Part shown: positions 8,979 to 18,182 of the stretch, in pieces
Layout: every line of letters starts with the position of its first letter
How positions within the stretch are numbered: the stretch's first letter is position 1
Assembly (NCBI GenBank): GCA_025357835.1
Contig: JANYLM010000068.1
Span: forward strand, 1-64,000
Source of the DNA: Gammaproteobacteria bacterium
GTDB taxonomy: Bacteria; Pseudomonadota; Gammaproteobacteria; Steroidobacterales; Steroidobacteraceae
Direction of reading: 5' to 3'
Length of the DNA: 64,000 nt
Program-made: the position numbers and the translations under genes
The notes under the pieces: generated by a model
The model's database searches: none
Seen by the model: the letters and a program-made list of their open reading frames with translations, nothing else
Told to the model about the DNA's origin: nothing

Positions 8979-8996
8979 GCGGCTTCCAAGGCCGCT
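8978..8996. terminator. Possible hairpin between convergent fliK and the lipid cluster
   Basis: AGCGGC and GCCGCT form a six-base stem around a seven-base loop directly at the fliK stop. No T-run follows on either strand, so this is at best a weak or Rho-assisted stop between two convergent genes. Confidence 0.25.
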
Positions 8997-9047
8997 ACGG
9001 GGCAGGTAGTAGCGCAGTGCCGGCGTGGTGAGCACGTTGCTGAATAC

Positions 9048-9785
9048 CTAGGACCCCATCATCCCCCCGTTGATGGAAATCACCTGGCCGGTGATGTACG
9101 CGGCTTCCTCGGAGGCGAGAAAGCCCACCAGACTCGCCACTTCCTGCGCCGTTCCGGCGCGCTTCATCGGCACCATGTCCGCGATGGCGGCAACATCGAA
9201 GGCGTCGTCGCCCATGCCGGCGGAAATAATGCCCGGCGCCACGGCGTTGACGGTGATGCCACGGCTCGCCACCTCCAAGCTCAGCGCCTTGGTGGCGGAG
9301 TTCAGCGCTCCCTTGGCCGCGGCATAGTTCACTTGGCCGCGATTCCCGGCCAAGGCGGTGACCGACGATATGCTGATGACGCGGCCCCAACGCGTGCGGA
9401 TCATGGGCAGCATCAGTGGTTGCGTCACGTTATAAAATCCGTTGACCGACAGGTCGATGACGCGATGCCATTGCGCCGGGCTCATTCCCGGGAATACTGC
9501 ATCGTCATGCACGCCGGCATTGTTCACGAGGACTTGCACCGGTCCATCCTCCAGTAATTTCTCCACCGCCGTGCGCGTCGCGGCCGCATCGGTCAGATCG
9601 AAATGTACGGCGGCGGCCGCGCCGCCGGCCGCCACGATGTCGCCGGCAATCGCGGCCGCGGCCGCGGTGCCGCGGTGCGCATGTACGTAGACGAAGTGAC
9701 CGGCGGCGCCGAGGCGCCGGCAGATGGCCCCGCCGATGCCGCCGCTGCCGCCTGTCACGAGAGCTCGAGTCGCCGTTTTGTTCAC
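9048..9785 (-). CDS. FabG-type 3-ketoacyl-ACP reductase of the aryl-polyene-like cluster
   Basis: 245 aa short-chain dehydrogenase. The GTG start (9785) overlaps the previous gene's TAG by 1 nt. Visible motifs are the NAD(P)-binding GGSGGIGGA near residue 12, LVNNAGV at about 90, the catalytic Ser in SISSV, and YAAAK, giving the Ser-Tyr-Lys set. The C-terminus GQVISINGGM is typical of FabG. It would reduce the 3-keto group in each elongation cycle, acting on chains bound to the ACP encoded at 20174-20476. It is the last gene of the minus-strand operon and corresponds to the ApeQ role. Confidence 0.9.
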   Translation of the reverse strand: MNKTATRALVTGGSGGIGGAICRRLGAAGHFVYVHAHRGTAAAAAIAGDIVAAGGAAAAVHFDLTDAAATRTAVEKLLEDGPVQVLVNNAGVHDDAVFPGMSPAQWHRVIDLSVNGFYNVTQPLMLPMIRTRWGRVISISSVTALAGNRGQVNYAAAKGALNSATKALSLEVASRGITVNAVAPGIISAGMGDDAFDVAAIADMVPMKRAGTAQEVASLVGFLASEEAAYITGQVISINGGMMGS

Positions 9786-10303
9786 TACATTTCTCCGCGA
9801 GATACGCCGGCTCTATTTTTTTTTGCGTCAAAAACCACTGTCGCGCGGCCGCTCAAGAGCGGCTGCGACTCCGCGGCCACCGCAAATTCGTACAGCGCCG
9901 AGCTGAGATCGCCGGCTACGAGCCGCGCGTCGCAAATCAGATCACCTGCAATGTCGTCGAGCCGCGGCACATGCAACCGGACGTTGCGCAGACTTGCAAG
10001 AAAGCCGGCCTGCGGTCGAGTGTCCGTTGCGGTGCCGTCGGGCGACACGGCGCGGCCGCCGGTTCCACCATGGGCGAGTGCGCCGCCGACCAGCGCGCCA
10101 TGCACGGCCATGGCTTGCGCAGCGTATTCTATCCCGCAGGCGCTCCCCAGTCTTCCGTGCGAGCGCAGTGGATTGTTGCGCAAGCGGTGAGTGCCGCTGC
10201 GGCAGCGGATATGCTGCGCGTTCCATTCGATGACCTCATCGAGCAGACACATGCGGCCGTGGTGGGGAATGTTCCTTTCGATCCAGCTACGATCTAGGCG
10301 CAT
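9785..10303 (-). CDS. ApeP-like 3-hydroxyacyl-ACP dehydratase (hotdog fold)
   Basis: 172 aa. The N-terminus reads IPHHGRMCLLDEVIEW, the signature of the ApeP family of hotdog dehydratases in aryl-polyene clusters. The segment ACGIEYAAQAMAVHGAL is the buried hotdog helix carrying the catalytic acidic residue. Its ATG (10303) overlaps the preceding chain-length-factor stop by 10 nt, and it overlaps the ketoreductase downstream by 1 nt. It would remove water from the 3-hydroxyacyl intermediate. A second FabZ-like dehydratase sits at 17832-18182. Pairing of two such proteins is usual in this pathway. Confidence 0.85.
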   Translation of the reverse strand: MRLDRSWIERNIPHHGRMCLLDEVIEWNAQHIRCRSGTHRLRNNPLRSHGRLGSACGIEYAAQAMAVHGALVGGALAHGGTGGRAVSPDGTATDTRPQAGFLASLRNVRLHVPRLDDIAGDLICDARLVAGDLSSALYEFAVAAESQPLLSGRATVVFDAKKNRAGVSRGEM

Positions 10304-11091
10304 GGTTCTATTTGCACTGCCATGCGCGATACGTCGAGATACTCGAGAACCGCTCTGCCGCTGCTTCGCGCGGCCAGCAGGCGCAGCATCGGGAGCGCGC
10401 GAGCCGCGGGAGACGCGCAGCGCAATGCCTCAAGGGCAGGGTCCGCGAATCTATCGAAGCGCAGGTCGCTGAGCGCGACGTCCACTCTAGCTATGGAAGA
10501 CGCGCGTCTTTGCGGCGTCAGCAGCAGCGCGGCACCAAAGGCATCGGGGATGGGGCGCTTGGCATGCAGAGGCTGCGGATACTCGCCGTCGTAGGCGACC
10601 AGCAGAACGGGCACTTCATCGACGACGACTTGGGTCATCGCCTCCAAGAGCCCCGCGGTGAAGCTCGCATCAAATGCGCACAGCACATTCGATGCCGCCA
10701 TGGCACCGGTGCCTATGCTCCAATAGCCTGCGGCCGCGTTGTGCACCGAATTGGCGAAGCGTGTCGGCGATATTTCGCGGCCCGCGAGCGACAGGGCCTG
10801 GCAAAGCTCATGACAGTTGTGTCCGTCCCCGCCGGAGGAAGAGAACACACTGACCAGTTCCGCGGGACCCTCACCGGCCTGCGACGTGGCTTCCAGCGCC
10901 ACGGCCAAGGCCAGTTTGACGACGCGGCCGACGCGCCGGCGCTCGGTGGCCGCCAAAATCGTCGGCATGGGCAGCACGGTGGCCGCCGGCTGGTACGCCG
11001 CTTGACCCGATAGCACGGCCGCTGTCTCGGGCCAATTGACCAAGCCCGGCCCCAGGACTCCGAGGCCGCTGATATAAGCCGACAGGGTCAT
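10294..11091 (-). CDS. Ketosynthase-like chain-length factor (ApeC-type)
   Basis: 265 aa from ATG 11091, which overlaps the ketosynthase stop as ATGA. It matches the short Ketoacyl-synt_2 type, which contains only the N-terminal half of a thiolase fold. The position of the active Cys is occupied by the segment NSVHNAAAGYWSIGTG, with no cysteine, and the His-Lys half is missing. In characterised aryl-polyene systems such a protein pairs with the catalytic ketosynthase as a chain-length factor, and the next gene is that partner. On its own it should not condense substrates. Confidence 0.85.
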   Translation of the reverse strand: MTLSAYISGLGVLGPGLVNWPETAAVLSGQAAYQPAATVLPMPTILAATERRRVGRVVKLALAVALEATSQAGEGPAELVSVFSSSGGDGHNCHELCQALSLAGREISPTRFANSVHNAAAGYWSIGTGAMAASNVLCAFDASFTAGLLEAMTQVVVDEVPVLLVAYDGEYPQPLHAKRPIPDAFGAALLLTPQRRASSIARVDVALSDLRFDRFADPALEALRCASPAARALPMLRLLAARSSGRAVLEYLDVSRMAVQIEPCA

Positions 11092-12287
11092 GCTGCTCGA
11101 CCGAAAATCAGGCTGCAATTCGTGCCGCCAAAACCGAAGGAATTGGAGAGTACGCGCGCAATCGGGGCGCGGCGATTGTCTCGAATATAGTGGACCATGA
11201 GATTCGGGTCGGTGTGGGTCGTGTGTACTCCGCCGGGCATGAGCCCATGCTTAATGGCGAGGGCGCTTATGACCGCCTCCAAGGCCCCGGCCGCGCCTAG
11301 GGTGTGGCCAGTGGCGCCCTTGGTCGAACTGCAAGGCGTGGTCGGGCCGAATATGCCGGCCACCGCTCTGCTTTCGGAGCGATCGTTGCTGGGTGTTCCG
11401 GTGCCGTGCAGATTGATGTAATCGATGTCGCTGGGCTCGAGCGCGGCAGCCTTGAGCGCGGCCTGCATCGCGCGGCGGGCGCCGCGACCTTCTGGGTGCG
11501 GTGCCGACATATGGTATGCATCACTGGATTCGCCGATGCCGAGCAGCAGCACGGAGTCGCCATCGACGTTGTCGGGCACGCGTTCGAGAAGCGCGAATGC
11601 CGCCGCCTCTCCGATGGAGATGCCATCGCGCGCCACATCGAAGGGGCGGCAGGGCGCCGGCGATGAAAGCTGCAAGGAGTGAAAACCATACAGGGTGGTG
11701 AGGCACAGTGAATCCACTCCGCCCACCAAGGCCGCATCGATGAGGCCGGCTTCGAGCATGCGCCGCGCCGATCCGAATACCTTGGCGCTGGATGCACATG
11801 CGCAGGAAACGGCGACGGCGGGTCCCTCTAAATGGCAACGCTGACGAAGGTAATCGGCCACAGAAAATGAGTTGTGGGTCGGAGCGTAGTCAAAGCTCGA
11901 GGGCAGGGCGCCGCTCACGGGGTCACGCTCGCGATAGGCAAGCTCGGTCTGCAAAATGCCCGCCGTGCTGGTTCCCAAGAACACTCCCACGCGCCGCCGG
12001 CCCCAGCGCATCGCAGCCTGCTGCACGGCCTCGAAGAAGTCGTCTTGCCGCAAGCCCAGCTCGGCCAGCCGGTTATTTCGACACTCGAATTTGTGCAAAT
12101 TCTCGGGCAGCCGTACAGCATCGACACCTTGCACCTCGCCGATGTGGGTGTTGATGTCCACGGTTTCAAAATCGCAGTGCTTAAGGCCGCTGCGTTGCCG
12201 CAGCAGACTATCCAGGGTCGCAGTCACACCCGTGCCGATGCAGCTGCTCGCCGTGATGTGACTGAGTAGTAGCGGTCTCATGGCCAC
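11088..12287 (-). CDS. Beta-ketoacyl-ACP synthase of the aryl-polyene-like cluster
   Basis: 399 aa from GTG 12287 (ATG 12281 is the alternative). The catalytic set is complete: the nucleophile in VSCACASSA (Cys164 by the ACxSS pattern), the first His in NLHGTGTPSND, and KGATGHTLGAAGA with Lys and the second His. FGFGGTNCSLIF closes the protein as in FabF-type enzymes. It would extend an acyl or aryl chain with malonyl-ACP, together with the Cys-less partner encoded just downstream (ATGA overlap). It is the only catalytically competent ketosynthase in the window. Confidence 0.93.
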   Translation of the reverse strand: MAMRPLLLSHITASSCIGTGVTATLDSLLRQRSGLKHCDFETVDINTHIGEVQGVDAVRLPENLHKFECRNNRLAELGLRQDDFFEAVQQAAMRWGRRRVGVFLGTSTAGILQTELAYRERDPVSGALPSSFDYAPTHNSFSVADYLRQRCHLEGPAVAVSCACASSAKVFGSARRMLEAGLIDAALVGGVDSLCLTTLYGFHSLQLSSPAPCRPFDVARDGISIGEAAAFALLERVPDNVDGDSVLLLGIGESSDAYHMSAPHPEGRGARRAMQAALKAAALEPSDIDYINLHGTGTPSNDRSESRAVAGIFGPTTPCSSTKGATGHTLGAAGALEAVISALAIKHGLMPGGVHTTHTDPNLMVHYIRDNRRAPIARVLSNSFGFGGTNCSLIFGRAA

Positions 12288-12290
12288 AGT

Positions 12291-13151
12291 CTACAACGCC
12301 GAGCGCAAGGTGACGGGCCGCAACCGCTTCGCGGCCAGTGCGTCGAGCAGGCGCGGTAGAACCTCGAGGATCACCGGTTTGCCGTTGCTGCTGCGAGCTG
12401 CGTTGCCATCGTGCAGCAGCAGGATGTCGCCGTCCTGCAGGGAATTTGCCAGACGGCGGTACACGGTGTCCGCATTCGCATTGACGGTATCGAAGCCGCG
12501 ACGTGTCCAGCTCGCGAGGCGCAACTGCAATCGGGCCAGGATGGGGTCGAGAAAGGGATTGCGCAGGCCCGCGGGCGCGCGAAAAAACTGCGGACGACTC
12601 CCGGTGACTTGCAGAATGCTGTCTTGAGCGCGCGAAATCTCCGCAGCCATGCCGCCCGGTCCCAGCAGCGAGAAGTTATGTCGATGGCGGTGGCTATGAT
12701 TCTCTATGTGGTGACCGCGGCTCACGATTTCGCGCGCCAGGTCGGAGTAGCGCTCGACACGAACGCCCACGCAAAAGAAGGTGGCATGCGCGCGGTGCTC
12801 GGCCAGTTGCGACAGAACTTGCGGAGTTACATCGGGATCGGGACCGTCGTCGATGGTAATTGCCACTCCGGCTGCCACTCCACTGTGCGCGGGCAGGCGG
12901 CTCCAGTTCGGTCCCAGCAGTTGGCTGCGCGGCCAAAGTCCGGCCGCGGCCACGCTCAGGTGATTCGCCGCCACGGCGCCCAGTGCCCAAGGCCAGACAT
13001 GTGGGCGCGCCAGCGCGGCGGCGGCCGCTCCCACATGCACTGCGGCGGAGGCATACAGCAGCGGCAGCGGCGACCAAGGCCGTGATGCACCTTCTCCGTC
13101 GTTGTTACCCTGTTGCGGCGAGTCCGGTTCGGGGGCGTCCTGGTGGGTCAT
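12291..13151 (-). CDS. NodB-type polysaccharide deacetylase inside the lipid cluster
   Basis: 286 aa from ATG 13151, which overlaps the preceding hydrolase stop as ATGA. A longer frame would start inside that gene. After a ~75-residue hydrophobic N-terminal part comes an intact NodB domain: TIDDGPDPDVT (two metal-site Asp), HSHRHRH (metal His), FFRAPAG (motif 3) and DGDILLLHD (motif 5). Enzymes of this fold remove N- or O-acetyl groups from sugars using a metal ion. The gene is not among the usual aryl-polyene set as I know it, yet it is locked into the operon by overlaps on one side and a 3-nt gap on the other, so it may act on a sugar part of the product. Confidence 0.88.
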   Translation of the reverse strand: MTHQDAPEPDSPQQGNNDGEGASRPWSPLPLLYASAAVHVGAAAAALARPHVWPWALGAVAANHLSVAAAGLWPRSQLLGPNWSRLPAHSGVAAGVAITIDDGPDPDVTPQVLSQLAEHRAHATFFCVGVRVERYSDLAREIVSRGHHIENHSHRHRHNFSLLGPGGMAAEISRAQDSILQVTGSRPQFFRAPAGLRNPFLDPILARLQLRLASWTRRGFDTVNANADTVYRRLANSLQDGDILLLHDGNAARSSNGKPVILEVLPRLLDALAAKRLRPVTLRSAL

Positions 13152-13789
13152 GCGAAGCGCGAGTCCAAAAAATTCTCCCAAAGGCGTACCCAAGTTGACC
13201 ATTCGTGACCGCCGGGGATCACATCGATGGAGTCGGCCGGCAGCGTGGCCGCCAATAGCGCATGAGCCGCCGCAAAGCGATCGTCACGCCCGAATCCTAA
13301 GTACAGCGACAGCGAATCCGCACGACGGTTCTTGATGTACTGCCATATTCGGCGCTCCTCGTCGAATTGCGCAAGTTCGCCCGGCTGCCATGCAGCAAGT
13401 TCCGGCGCATGCGATAATTCGGTGATCAAAATGCGATTGCCCAGATAGGGAGCGAGCAGGCACAACCCGTCGATTTCACCGGGATATGAAGCGGCGTAAT
13501 CCAGCGCAAACATGCCGCCCACGGAGATGCCTCCCAACCAAATTGATACGCCCGCGGCGCGCGCCGGCAAGACGCTATCGGTGCGCAGCTGTCGCAGCGC
13601 GCTGCGATCGCCGACATGCGTCAATTCCAGATCAATGAATACCAGATCGAGGGCCGCCTGCCGCGCACGCACTGCCGCCGCGAAACCGGCGGTCAAGAAA
13701 TCCTGCGCGGCATGGTAGGCACCGGGCAACCACAGCATGCGCATAGGAGCAACGGCCGTAGCGAGAGCGGGCACGGAAATGCTACGCAC
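13148..13789 (-). CDS. Alpha/beta hydrolase inside the lipid cluster
   Basis: 213 aa, GTG 13789 (ATG 13744 gives a shorter version starting MRMLWLPGAY). WLPGAY is the oxyanion-hole loop, LGGISVGGMFALDYA holds the nucleophile Ser in GxSxGG, and GHEWSTW near the C-terminus holds the likely catalytic His. The protein is short for a lipase and lacks a signal peptide. Its start overlaps the end of the MMPL exporter by 8 nt and its stop overlaps the deacetylase. An esterase or thioesterase releasing or trimming the acyl chain is possible. The substrate is unknown. Confidence 0.75.
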   Translation of the reverse strand: MRSISVPALATAVAPMRMLWLPGAYHAAQDFLTAGFAAAVRARQAALDLVFIDLELTHVGDRSALRQLRTDSVLPARAAGVSIWLGGISVGGMFALDYAASYPGEIDGLCLLAPYLGNRILITELSHAPELAAWQPGELAQFDEERRIWQYIKNRRADSLSLYLGFGRDDRFAAAHALLAATLPADSIDVIPGGHEWSTWVRLWENFLDSRFA

Positions 13790-16262
13790 GCGGTGTTTCC
13801 GGAGGCGACGGGCCGCAGTACGCTAGGCCGGGACGGAATTCGTCGGGACGTGCTGAGGCAGGGCGCGTCGGGTCAGGGGGCGATGGGCCGGGGCGCGCAA
13901 ATACTGCAGCGAACAGCAGCGCCAGAAAAGCGCCCGGCGCCACCGTGGTACCCAACGCCACCAGCACCGGCACTTGTGAGAAGGAAAGAAGGCCAAACCC
14001 GATCACCGTGCTGGCGTTGGCGATAGCCAAAGAGGCCAGGGTCAGGGATTCGCTGCCGGCCTCGTGCAGATTGGTTTGTCGATCAAAGAACAGGGCATAA
14101 TTGGAACCGACGGCGACGATGAGCAGCATGCCCACCAAGTGCAGAATGGTGAATTGCACTCCGCTCAACGCGAGCCCCGCAGCCACTGTGAGCACAGCCA
14201 GCAGCAACGGCGCCAGAACGCGAGCGAGCCGCAGGGCCGACCGCAGGGCGATTAGTAGCAGCACGACGATGGCTAGCACGCCCGCTAGCGAGAAACGGAT
14301 CGCCTCGGACAAATAGCCGGCATACAAGGAATCGGACTCCGCTTTGAGATCGAGCACTTGCGCCTCGGCGAGTTGCGCATTGTGCAGAGCCGCGACCACT
14401 CTAGCGGTGTCGACCCCCCGGTCGGAGGCCGAGCCGTGCAGCGGCAGCAGCGCATTCCAGCGATCCTTTTGATGCAGGATGAGGGCGTCGAAACCGGCGC
14501 GCAGCGACGTTCCGTGCAGATCTTGCGGCCCGATCAGCGGTGCGTGGCGCGCCGCTTCGACATCGCTCAAGAAGGGCTGCAGGCGTTCGCGGCGAAGACT
14601 CAAGTCGGCTGTGGCTTGCCGCAAGTTGTCGAATAGCTGCGGCGCGTCGGGCAAGCTGCCGCGGCGTGCCTCCTGAGTTGCCGCGCTCGGCAGATAGTTC
14701 GCCGGACTGTCGAAGCCGCCGATTACTCCAGCATTCACCAATGGCTCGAGCGCCCGCGCCGCGCGTTCGGCCCCCCCGAGTGCGGAATCGAGCGTCGGGC
14801 CTGAGACGATCACCAGTTCGCGCACATCGGCGGCGCCCAGGTCGCTGCGTAACTTGGCGTCATAACTTTGCTCCCGGGCGGATACCGGGCTTAGCGCCGC
14901 GAGTTCGCGGTTCCAGAGCGTATTTTCGTGCCGATGCAAAACGGCCAGAGCCAGCGCCGCAAGCACTAGACCCAACGCCGCGAGACCCAGGCTCGGAAGC
15001 TGCCGCAGCGGACGCAGCAGCCGTGCGATGCGAGTGCCCAGTGGCGCTACATTGTGGATGACGAATCCGCTCGGCAGCAAAGCCGGCAGTACGTAGCGTG
15101 TGACCAACGCGGCCGCGGCCAAGCCGCTGATAGAGTACAGGCCGAGTTGCGCCAGGCCGGGAAAACCGGAGGGAAGCAGCGAGGCGAAGCCGCATACCGA
15201 AGTCAGCATGCCGAGGCGGATGGTGGGCCACCACGCTCGTTGCCAGTCGGTCGACGCCGCGCCGCCCAGCCGCGGGCGATGCGACTGGACGAAGAAGTAA
15301 ATCGAATAGTCTACCGATTCGCCGATCAAGGTAATGCCGAAGCCCAAGGTAACACCGTGGACCGCGCCGAAACCCGACGCAACGGCGGCGATCCCGATCA
15401 GCGCCCCGCTCACCACGGGCGCGAGGCCCAGCGCCAGCGCCGGCAACGATCGATACACGGCGAATAATAGCGTCACCACCAGTATGCTGCTGGCAATCGA
15501 CAAGCGCACGGCGGCGCGTTCGATCTTGGCGCGCGCAGCGACGGCAAACACGCCGGGCCCGCTCAATTTCAATTGCACAGCGCTTGCGCCGCTCCCCGGC
15601 GCCTCGCGCTGGGCGGCCGCAAATGCGCCGCGGATCGCCTCGATGGCGCGTTCCTGCGCATCGATATCGGAGCCGCCCGCCGCGGTTTGCGCCACCATCA
15701 GGGCACGCGCACCGTCGCCGGAAACCCACACTCCGTCGCTCGTTGTCGGCGAGGGCGTGCGCTGCAGTTGATCGACGAGGTGCAGCATCTCGCCCGTAGG
15801 GTCGTTCGGCAGCAGCGACTTGAGCATGAGTCCGGCGGGCGATGCCAGATCATCGATCGTGTCCTCGATGGCAGCATGCAGGCCCGACGCCGAAAAGCGC
15901 GCCGTAGACACCGAGTTGCTCAATAGATAGCGATGCTGGAGGAGGAACTCGCGATCGCGCTCGGCCGTCACCGGCTCGCCGTTGTTGATACTAGAGAATT
16001 GGCGGTCGCCGCGCAGCCGGCTCGCGGTCAGGGCGGACAGTCGCGTCCGAGCGCCGGCGTCGCCCCGTTCGAGCGCTAGCAGAATCAGGCGCGAGGCAGG
16101 GCCATCGCGCAGTTGATCCACCAATAGTTGTTGCACGGCAGTTGGTTTGGCGGGCAGGAACGCCGACAGGTCCGTGATGTAGTGGGCGCGCGCCACGATA
16201 ATGGACGCCCCTGCCACGCAACAGAGCCAGAGCGCCGCTATCGACAAGCGCCGCCGGTTCAT
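13782..16262 (-). CDS. MMPL/RND-family lipid exporter (ApeM-like)
   Basis: 826 aa. The layout is one N-terminal membrane helix, a periplasmic domain of ~230 residues, a block of five to six helices, a second periplasmic domain, and a second helix block, the typical MMPL duplicated design. Polar residues inside helices, such as GESVDYSIYFF, are the expected proton-relay region. The last ~40 residues form a Pro-rich cytoplasmic tail that overlaps the next gene. In aryl-polyene systems this protein moves the finished lipid out of the inner membrane, together with the LolA-like carrier encoded upstream (ATGA overlap at 16262). Confidence 0.88.
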   Translation of the reverse strand: MNRRRLSIAALWLCCVAGASIIVARAHYITDLSAFLPAKPTAVQQLLVDQLRDGPASRLILLALERGDAGARTRLSALTASRLRGDRQFSSINNGEPVTAERDREFLLQHRYLLSNSVSTARFSASGLHAAIEDTIDDLASPAGLMLKSLLPNDPTGEMLHLVDQLQRTPSPTTSDGVWVSGDGARALMVAQTAAGGSDIDAQERAIEAIRGAFAAAQREAPGSGASAVQLKLSGPGVFAVAARAKIERAAVRLSIASSILVVTLLFAVYRSLPALALGLAPVVSGALIGIAAVASGFGAVHGVTLGFGITLIGESVDYSIYFFVQSHRPRLGGAASTDWQRAWWPTIRLGMLTSVCGFASLLPSGFPGLAQLGLYSISGLAAAALVTRYVLPALLPSGFVIHNVAPLGTRIARLLRPLRQLPSLGLAALGLVLAALALAVLHRHENTLWNRELAALSPVSAREQSYDAKLRSDLGAADVRELVIVSGPTLDSALGGAERAARALEPLVNAGVIGGFDSPANYLPSAATQEARRGSLPDAPQLFDNLRQATADLSLRRERLQPFLSDVEAARHAPLIGPQDLHGTSLRAGFDALILHQKDRWNALLPLHGSASDRGVDTARVVAALHNAQLAEAQVLDLKAESDSLYAGYLSEAIRFSLAGVLAIVVLLLIALRSALRLARVLAPLLLAVLTVAAGLALSGVQFTILHLVGMLLIVAVGSNYALFFDRQTNLHEAGSESLTLASLAIANASTVIGFGLLSFSQVPVLVALGTTVAPGAFLALLFAAVFARPGPSPPDPTRPASARPDEFRPGLAYCGPSPPETPRA

Positions 16263-16891
16263 GGCGAGGCGGGCGCGCGCAGGGTCATCAGTGAGCGATC
16301 ACCATCGGCCTGGCGAATTTCAATTTTCCGCAATTGGTCTCTCGACCCCTCGATCTGCACCTGTTTCACGGCCCGCGTCAATTGGCGGTCTAAAGGAACG
16401 AGAGTCAGACTCCAGCGCACCATGCTGCCTAAGAATTCCAAGTGAAAATTCCGTTCCAGTGCGCTTCGATCGCCCGCCAGGGTGGCGCGGATACTCTCGA
16501 CGAAGGGCAGAATTTGCGGGTATCGATGCAAATCCAACGCGCGCCGGTGCCCGCCGCGTTCCACGGTTAATACGCCGCCGTCGAGCACCAGGTTTTCGGG
16601 GCGCGGCAGCAGGGTGCGCTTTTCCAAGTGATCAGGCGCGTCGTAGCGCAATTCGCCCGAGGATTCGAGTGGCTGATCGAGGATGGCCAGGAACTGCTGA
16701 TCGATGAACTCGACTCGCCCATGCCGGCGCATCGCGAGCAGGTGCATCACGGCGTCGAGATCGTCCATCGCTGCAGGTGAAGCCGCGTTCGGCACACCGT
16801 CCGGCGCCGTGGCCGCCGCCGTGACTGAAACGGCGGCGCCTGCGGAGCTTAAGCCCGCGAGCACCAGCAGCCCCAGAGCAAGCCGCATCAT
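16259..16891 (-). CDS. LolA-like periplasmic lipid carrier of the cluster
   Basis: 210 aa with an N-terminal signal peptide (MMRLALGLLVLAGLSSAGA). The remaining sequence is a single beta-rich domain. Phrases such as FIDQQFLAILDQPLESSGEL and LEKRTLLPRPENLVLDGG are those of LolA-related proteins found in aryl-polyene clusters, where the half barrel is thought to carry the hydrophobic product to the outer membrane. It overlaps its neighbours on both sides by ATGA, tying it to the MMPL exporter and the acyltransferase. Confidence 0.82.
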   Translation of the reverse strand: MMRLALGLLVLAGLSSAGAAVSVTAAATAPDGVPNAASPAAMDDLDAVMHLLAMRRHGRVEFIDQQFLAILDQPLESSGELRYDAPDHLEKRTLLPRPENLVLDGGVLTVERGGHRRALDLHRYPQILPFVESIRATLAGDRSALERNFHLEFLGSMVRWSLTLVPLDRQLTRAVKQVQIEGSRDQLRKIEIRQADGDRSLMTLRAPASP

Positions 16892-17835
16892 GGCGGAGAG
16901 ACCTGAGGCGTAGCGCGCCAGAAGTCGTAAAAATTGAACCAGTTGTAGGGATCGCTGCGGCAGTACTGATCGAGTACCGCGGCATAGCGCTCGATCGCCG
17001 CACTGACCGCGGCAGCACGGTCCGGGGCGGATGTCGCAGAAAAATCGGCGACCGGAGCGAATACCACATGGTAGTTATTCCCGCCGCGATACAGCCCGGC
17101 CATGAAGTACACAGGGCAGCGCAGAATGGCGGCCGCGCGCATCGGACCGGTGGGCAGGTACGCGCGCTCCCCCAGCAAGGTCACCGCTTGCGCCGGCTCA
17201 GTCCCCAGGGTGCGATCACCCAGCACGCCGACGAAGGCGCCGCGCTCGAGGCGTTCGGCGATATTGAGCATGGCGTCGATCCGGCCCAAGGAGACAATAT
17301 CGGGCACCATGCGCGGATTGATGGCGGCGAGGGTGGCGTTGATCTTGCGCGCATTCTCCTCGTACATGGCCATGGCAACTTCTAGTCCGCGCCGGTATCG
17401 GCCGAGACTGTGTATCATCTCGAAGCTGCCCATGTGGGCACCCATGAGCATGGCCCCGCGGCCGCTATCCGCCTGCGCCAGCACCCAGGGTTCGCCGTCG
17501 AGGGTGATATTGAACAGCTCGAATTGTTCGTTGATTAGATAGACGCGGTCGTGAATGCTGGTGGCAAAACTCAATACTTGACGAAAGCGGTCGCGCGCCC
17601 GCGGTGCGCGGCCGAGGGCAAGGCGCAAATAGCGCAAGGAATGACCCCGTGCATTCGGCGCGAACAAGAAGAAATAGACCGCGATCCCGTAGAGCGGAAT
17701 GCGGCTCAAAGTTCTGCCCAGACGCAGCGAGATGAACGCCATGATGCGCAGCAGCGTGTTACTGCCTCGCTCGCGATGCTTGATCCAATCCGCTCTGGCC
17801 CTCGGCTCCATGAGGTTCGCGGACTTGGGGCTCAT
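16888..17835 (-). CDS. LpxL/HtrB-type lipid acyltransferase
   Basis: 315 aa from ATG 17835, which overlaps the dehydratase stop as ATGA. The longer frame up to 18018 lies entirely inside that gene. One membrane helix (about residues 35-60) precedes a catalytic domain with GAHMGSFEM, the His-x4-Glu charge-relay motif of the lysophospholipid/lauroyl acyltransferase family. GDRTLG and YLPTGPMRAAAI follow in the usual order. Such proteins transfer an acyl group from ACP to a lipid acceptor at the inner membrane. In this cluster it probably attaches the polyene chain to a lipid or sugar. Confidence 0.87.
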   Translation of the reverse strand: MSPKSANLMEPRARADWIKHRERGSNTLLRIMAFISLRLGRTLSRIPLYGIAVYFFLFAPNARGHSLRYLRLALGRAPRARDRFRQVLSFATSIHDRVYLINEQFELFNITLDGEPWVLAQADSGRGAMLMGAHMGSFEMIHSLGRYRRGLEVAMAMYEENARKINATLAAINPRMVPDIVSLGRIDAMLNIAERLERGAFVGVLGDRTLGTEPAQAVTLLGERAYLPTGPMRAAAILRCPVYFMAGLYRGGNNYHVVFAPVADFSATSAPDRAAAVSAAIERYAAVLDQYCRSDPYNWFNFYDFWRATPQVSPP

Positions 17836-18182
17836 GACCTGCCGTCCGGGGCTGCCGCTCTGGATTGCGTTGCGCTCGATACGCTGCCACTGGCTATGAT
17901 CCGCTCCGCGGAGCGAAGGGTGAAGCGAATCAGGTTGCTTTTCGGGGCCTCGTGCTCCAAAAGCAATGCATCGCCGGGGCGTAGGGCGTCGAGAAATTTG
18001 ACCGCCGTGATATCCCATCGAGTGAGGTCGATACCTCGCTCGCGTTGGAATACCTGCAACACCTCATCGAGCAGGACGGCACCCGGCAAGACCGGAAATC
18101 TTGGAAAGTGACCGGCAAACGACGGGTGATCGACCGAAACCTCGATCGCAGTGTGCATGATGCGATGGGCGGACATGCTCAT
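17832..18182 (-). CDS. FabZ-like dehydratase (ApeI-type hotdog protein)
   Basis: 116 aa. The N-terminal half has HPSFAGHFPRFPVLPGAVLL, the FabA/FabZ catalytic loop with its His and the following central helix. The protein is shorter than FabZ (about 150 aa), as usual for the cluster-borne version. It overlaps the AMP ligase upstream and the acyltransferase downstream by ATGA. It would dehydrate 3-hydroxyacyl-ACP to build conjugated double bonds, in concert with the ApeP-like protein at 9785-10303. Confidence 0.85.
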   Translation of the reverse strand: MSMSAHRIMHTAIEVSVDHPSFAGHFPRFPVLPGAVLLDEVLQVFQRERGIDLTRWDITAVKFLDALRPGDALLLEHEAPKSNLIRFTLRSAERIIASGSVSSATQSRAAAPDGRS